Assembly (NCBI RefSeq): GCF_900105885.1
Contig: NZ_LT629780.1
Span: forward strand, 2,294,001 to 2,358,000
Source of the DNA: Pseudomonas guangdongensis
GTDB taxonomy: Bacteria; Pseudomonadota; Gammaproteobacteria; Pseudomonadales; Pseudomonadaceae
Direction of reading: 5' to 3'
DNA length: 64,000 bases
In this document: in pieces, positions 63,375 through 64,000 of the stretch
Position numbering within the stretch: position 1 is the first letter of the stretch
Layout of the letters: each line of letters begins with the position of its first letter
Position numbers and translations under genes: made by a program
The notes under the pieces: model-generated
The model's input: the letters and a program-made list of their open reading frames with translations, nothing else
What the model was told of the DNA's origin: nothing
Database searches by the model: none

Positions 63375-63451
63375 GCGGCGGTAGTTCAGTCGGTTAGAAT
63401 ACCGGCCTGTCACGCCGGGGGTCGCGGGTTCGAGTCCCGTCCGCCGCGCCA
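63375..63451 (+). tRNA. tRNA-Asp (anticodon GUC)
   Basis: A 77-base cloverleaf. Acceptor GCGGCGG pairs with CCGCCGC, D arm AGTTCAGTCGGTTAGAAT, anticodon loop CTGTCAC (GTC), T loop GGTTCGAGTCC, discriminator G and encoded CCA. It lies 15 bases after tRNA-Val, in one operon. Confidence 0.97.
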
Positions 63452-63490
63452 TTTTCTACAAGACCCTAAGTGACATGAAACACACAGAAA

Positions 63491-63521
63491 CTCAGGTGCC
63501 ACACGGCATGCTGGGTTTTTT
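63491..63521 (+). terminator. Intrinsic terminator of the tRNA operon
   Basis: CTCAGGTGCC pairs with GGCATGCTGGG (one bulge, G-T pairs allowed) around a four-base ACAC loop and is followed by six T residues. It separates the tRNAs from the FKBP gene. Confidence 0.75.
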
Positions 63522-63625
63522 GCGTTTTTGGTCTGCGCTTTTCCTGGCGTGGCGGTGCCGTTGGCGGCCTGTTAAGCTCGCCTACTCCGAGTTGCCCGCT
63601 GCGGCATCACCATTAAGGAACATGC

Positions 63626-64000
63626 ATGAAACATCATCGCTTGGCCGCTGCGGTGGCTCTGGTTGGCCTGGTTCTGACCGGCTGCGACTCCCAGTCGGCG
63701 AAAAAGGAACTGGAGCTGAAGACCCCGGCCCAGAAGGCCTCCTACGGCATCGGCCTGAACATGGGGCGCAGCCTGGCGCAAGAGGGTATGGACGACCTGG
63801 ATGCCCAGGCTGTTGCTCTCGGCATCGAGGATGCCGTGGCCAAGAAGGAACAGCGTCTGACCGACGAGCAGCTCATGGAGGCGTTCAGCTTCCTGCAGCA
63901 GCGCGCCGAGGAGCGCATGGCGGCCATCGGCGACGAGAACGCCAAGGCCGGCAAGAAGTTCCTGGAAGACAACGGCAAGCGCGAGGGTGTGGTCACCACC
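63626..64000 (+). CDS. FKBP-type peptidyl-prolyl isomerase lipoprotein, 3' end outside window
   Basis: The first 125 residues of a secreted FKBP isomerase. The signal peptide ends in lipobox LTGC. The dimerisation domain typical of FkpA/FklB/Mip proteins follows: TPAQKASYGIGLNMGRSLAQEGMDDLD, AVALGIEDAVAKKEQRL and AKAGKKFLEDNGKREGVVTT, which leads into the FKBP fold beyond the edge. It should assist folding in the periplasm or outer membrane. AAGGAACA is the ribosome site. Confidence 0.88.
   Translation, partial: MKHHRLAAAVALVGLVLTGCDSQSAKKELELKTPAQKASYGIGLNMGRSLAQEGMDDLDAQAVALGIEDAVAKKEQRLTDEQLMEAFSFLQQRAEERMAAIGDENAKAGKKFLEDNGKREGVVTT

Overview
The window is high-G+C, gene-dense chromosomal DNA from a Pseudomonas-like gammaproteobacterium. 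The protein set supports this: ShaA-G type Mrp antiporter, OprC-type copper receptor, the ispF-truD-surE-pcm-nlpD-rpoS series, a GacA-controlled rsmZ sRNA beside rpoS, RdgC, and an adhC/fghA pair with a divergent LysR gene. Several blocks match Pseudomonas aeruginosa order as I recall it (cpxR to scpA; pdxH to sha; yaeQ-recJ-oxidoreductase; gfnR to rpoS; rnd to ptrB; cysK-moxR-VWA; leuA-oprC; rdgC-tRNA-FKBP). They are joined in a different order, so this is a related but rearranged genome. I see no prophage, insertion sequence, CRISPR array or rRNA operon.

Layout. 1-6 kb: a CpxR-type regulator with a CpxP/Spy-like protein, then an rnm-yciO-scpA-scpB-rluB run for RNA processing and chromosome condensation. 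6-15 kb: lipoproteins, pdxH, and a six-gene Mrp Na+/H+ antiporter operon with fused A and B subunits. 15-20 kb: a GAPDH, an envelope lipoprotein, ihfB-lapA-lapB and a CoA transferase. 20-27 kb: yaeQ, recJ, an Old Yellow Enzyme and the glutathione-dependent formaldehyde detoxification genes. 27-34 kb: ispF-truD-surE-pcm-DUF368-nlpD-rpoS followed by rsmZ. 34-41.5 kb: sulfurtransferase, RNase D, small conserved proteins, a secreted metalloprotease-like protein and oligopeptidase B. 41.5-46.9 kb: cold shock protein, cysK, MoxR/VWA pair and a DMT exporter. 46.9-55.4 kb: leuA with a candidate attenuator, copper uptake genes, and an xseA-M23-mscS run. 55.5-64 kb: a meso-diaminopimelate dehydrogenase, small zinc and DNA-binding proteins, recQ, rdgC, two tRNA genes and a truncated FKBP isomerase.

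The observations most worth following up are: (1) upstream of leuA, a leucine-rich 25-codon leader peptide whose codons can base-pair over 13 bp with the segment just before the leuA ribosome site; (2) a meso-diaminopimelate dehydrogenase, which is unusual for this group; (3) an rsmZ gene with a near-perfect GacA site; and (4) a secreted gluzincin-like protein with a non-standard spacing to its third zinc ligand. Most of the window is otherwise ordinary core genome. Gene functions are assigned from motifs and remembered family features; no database search was run.
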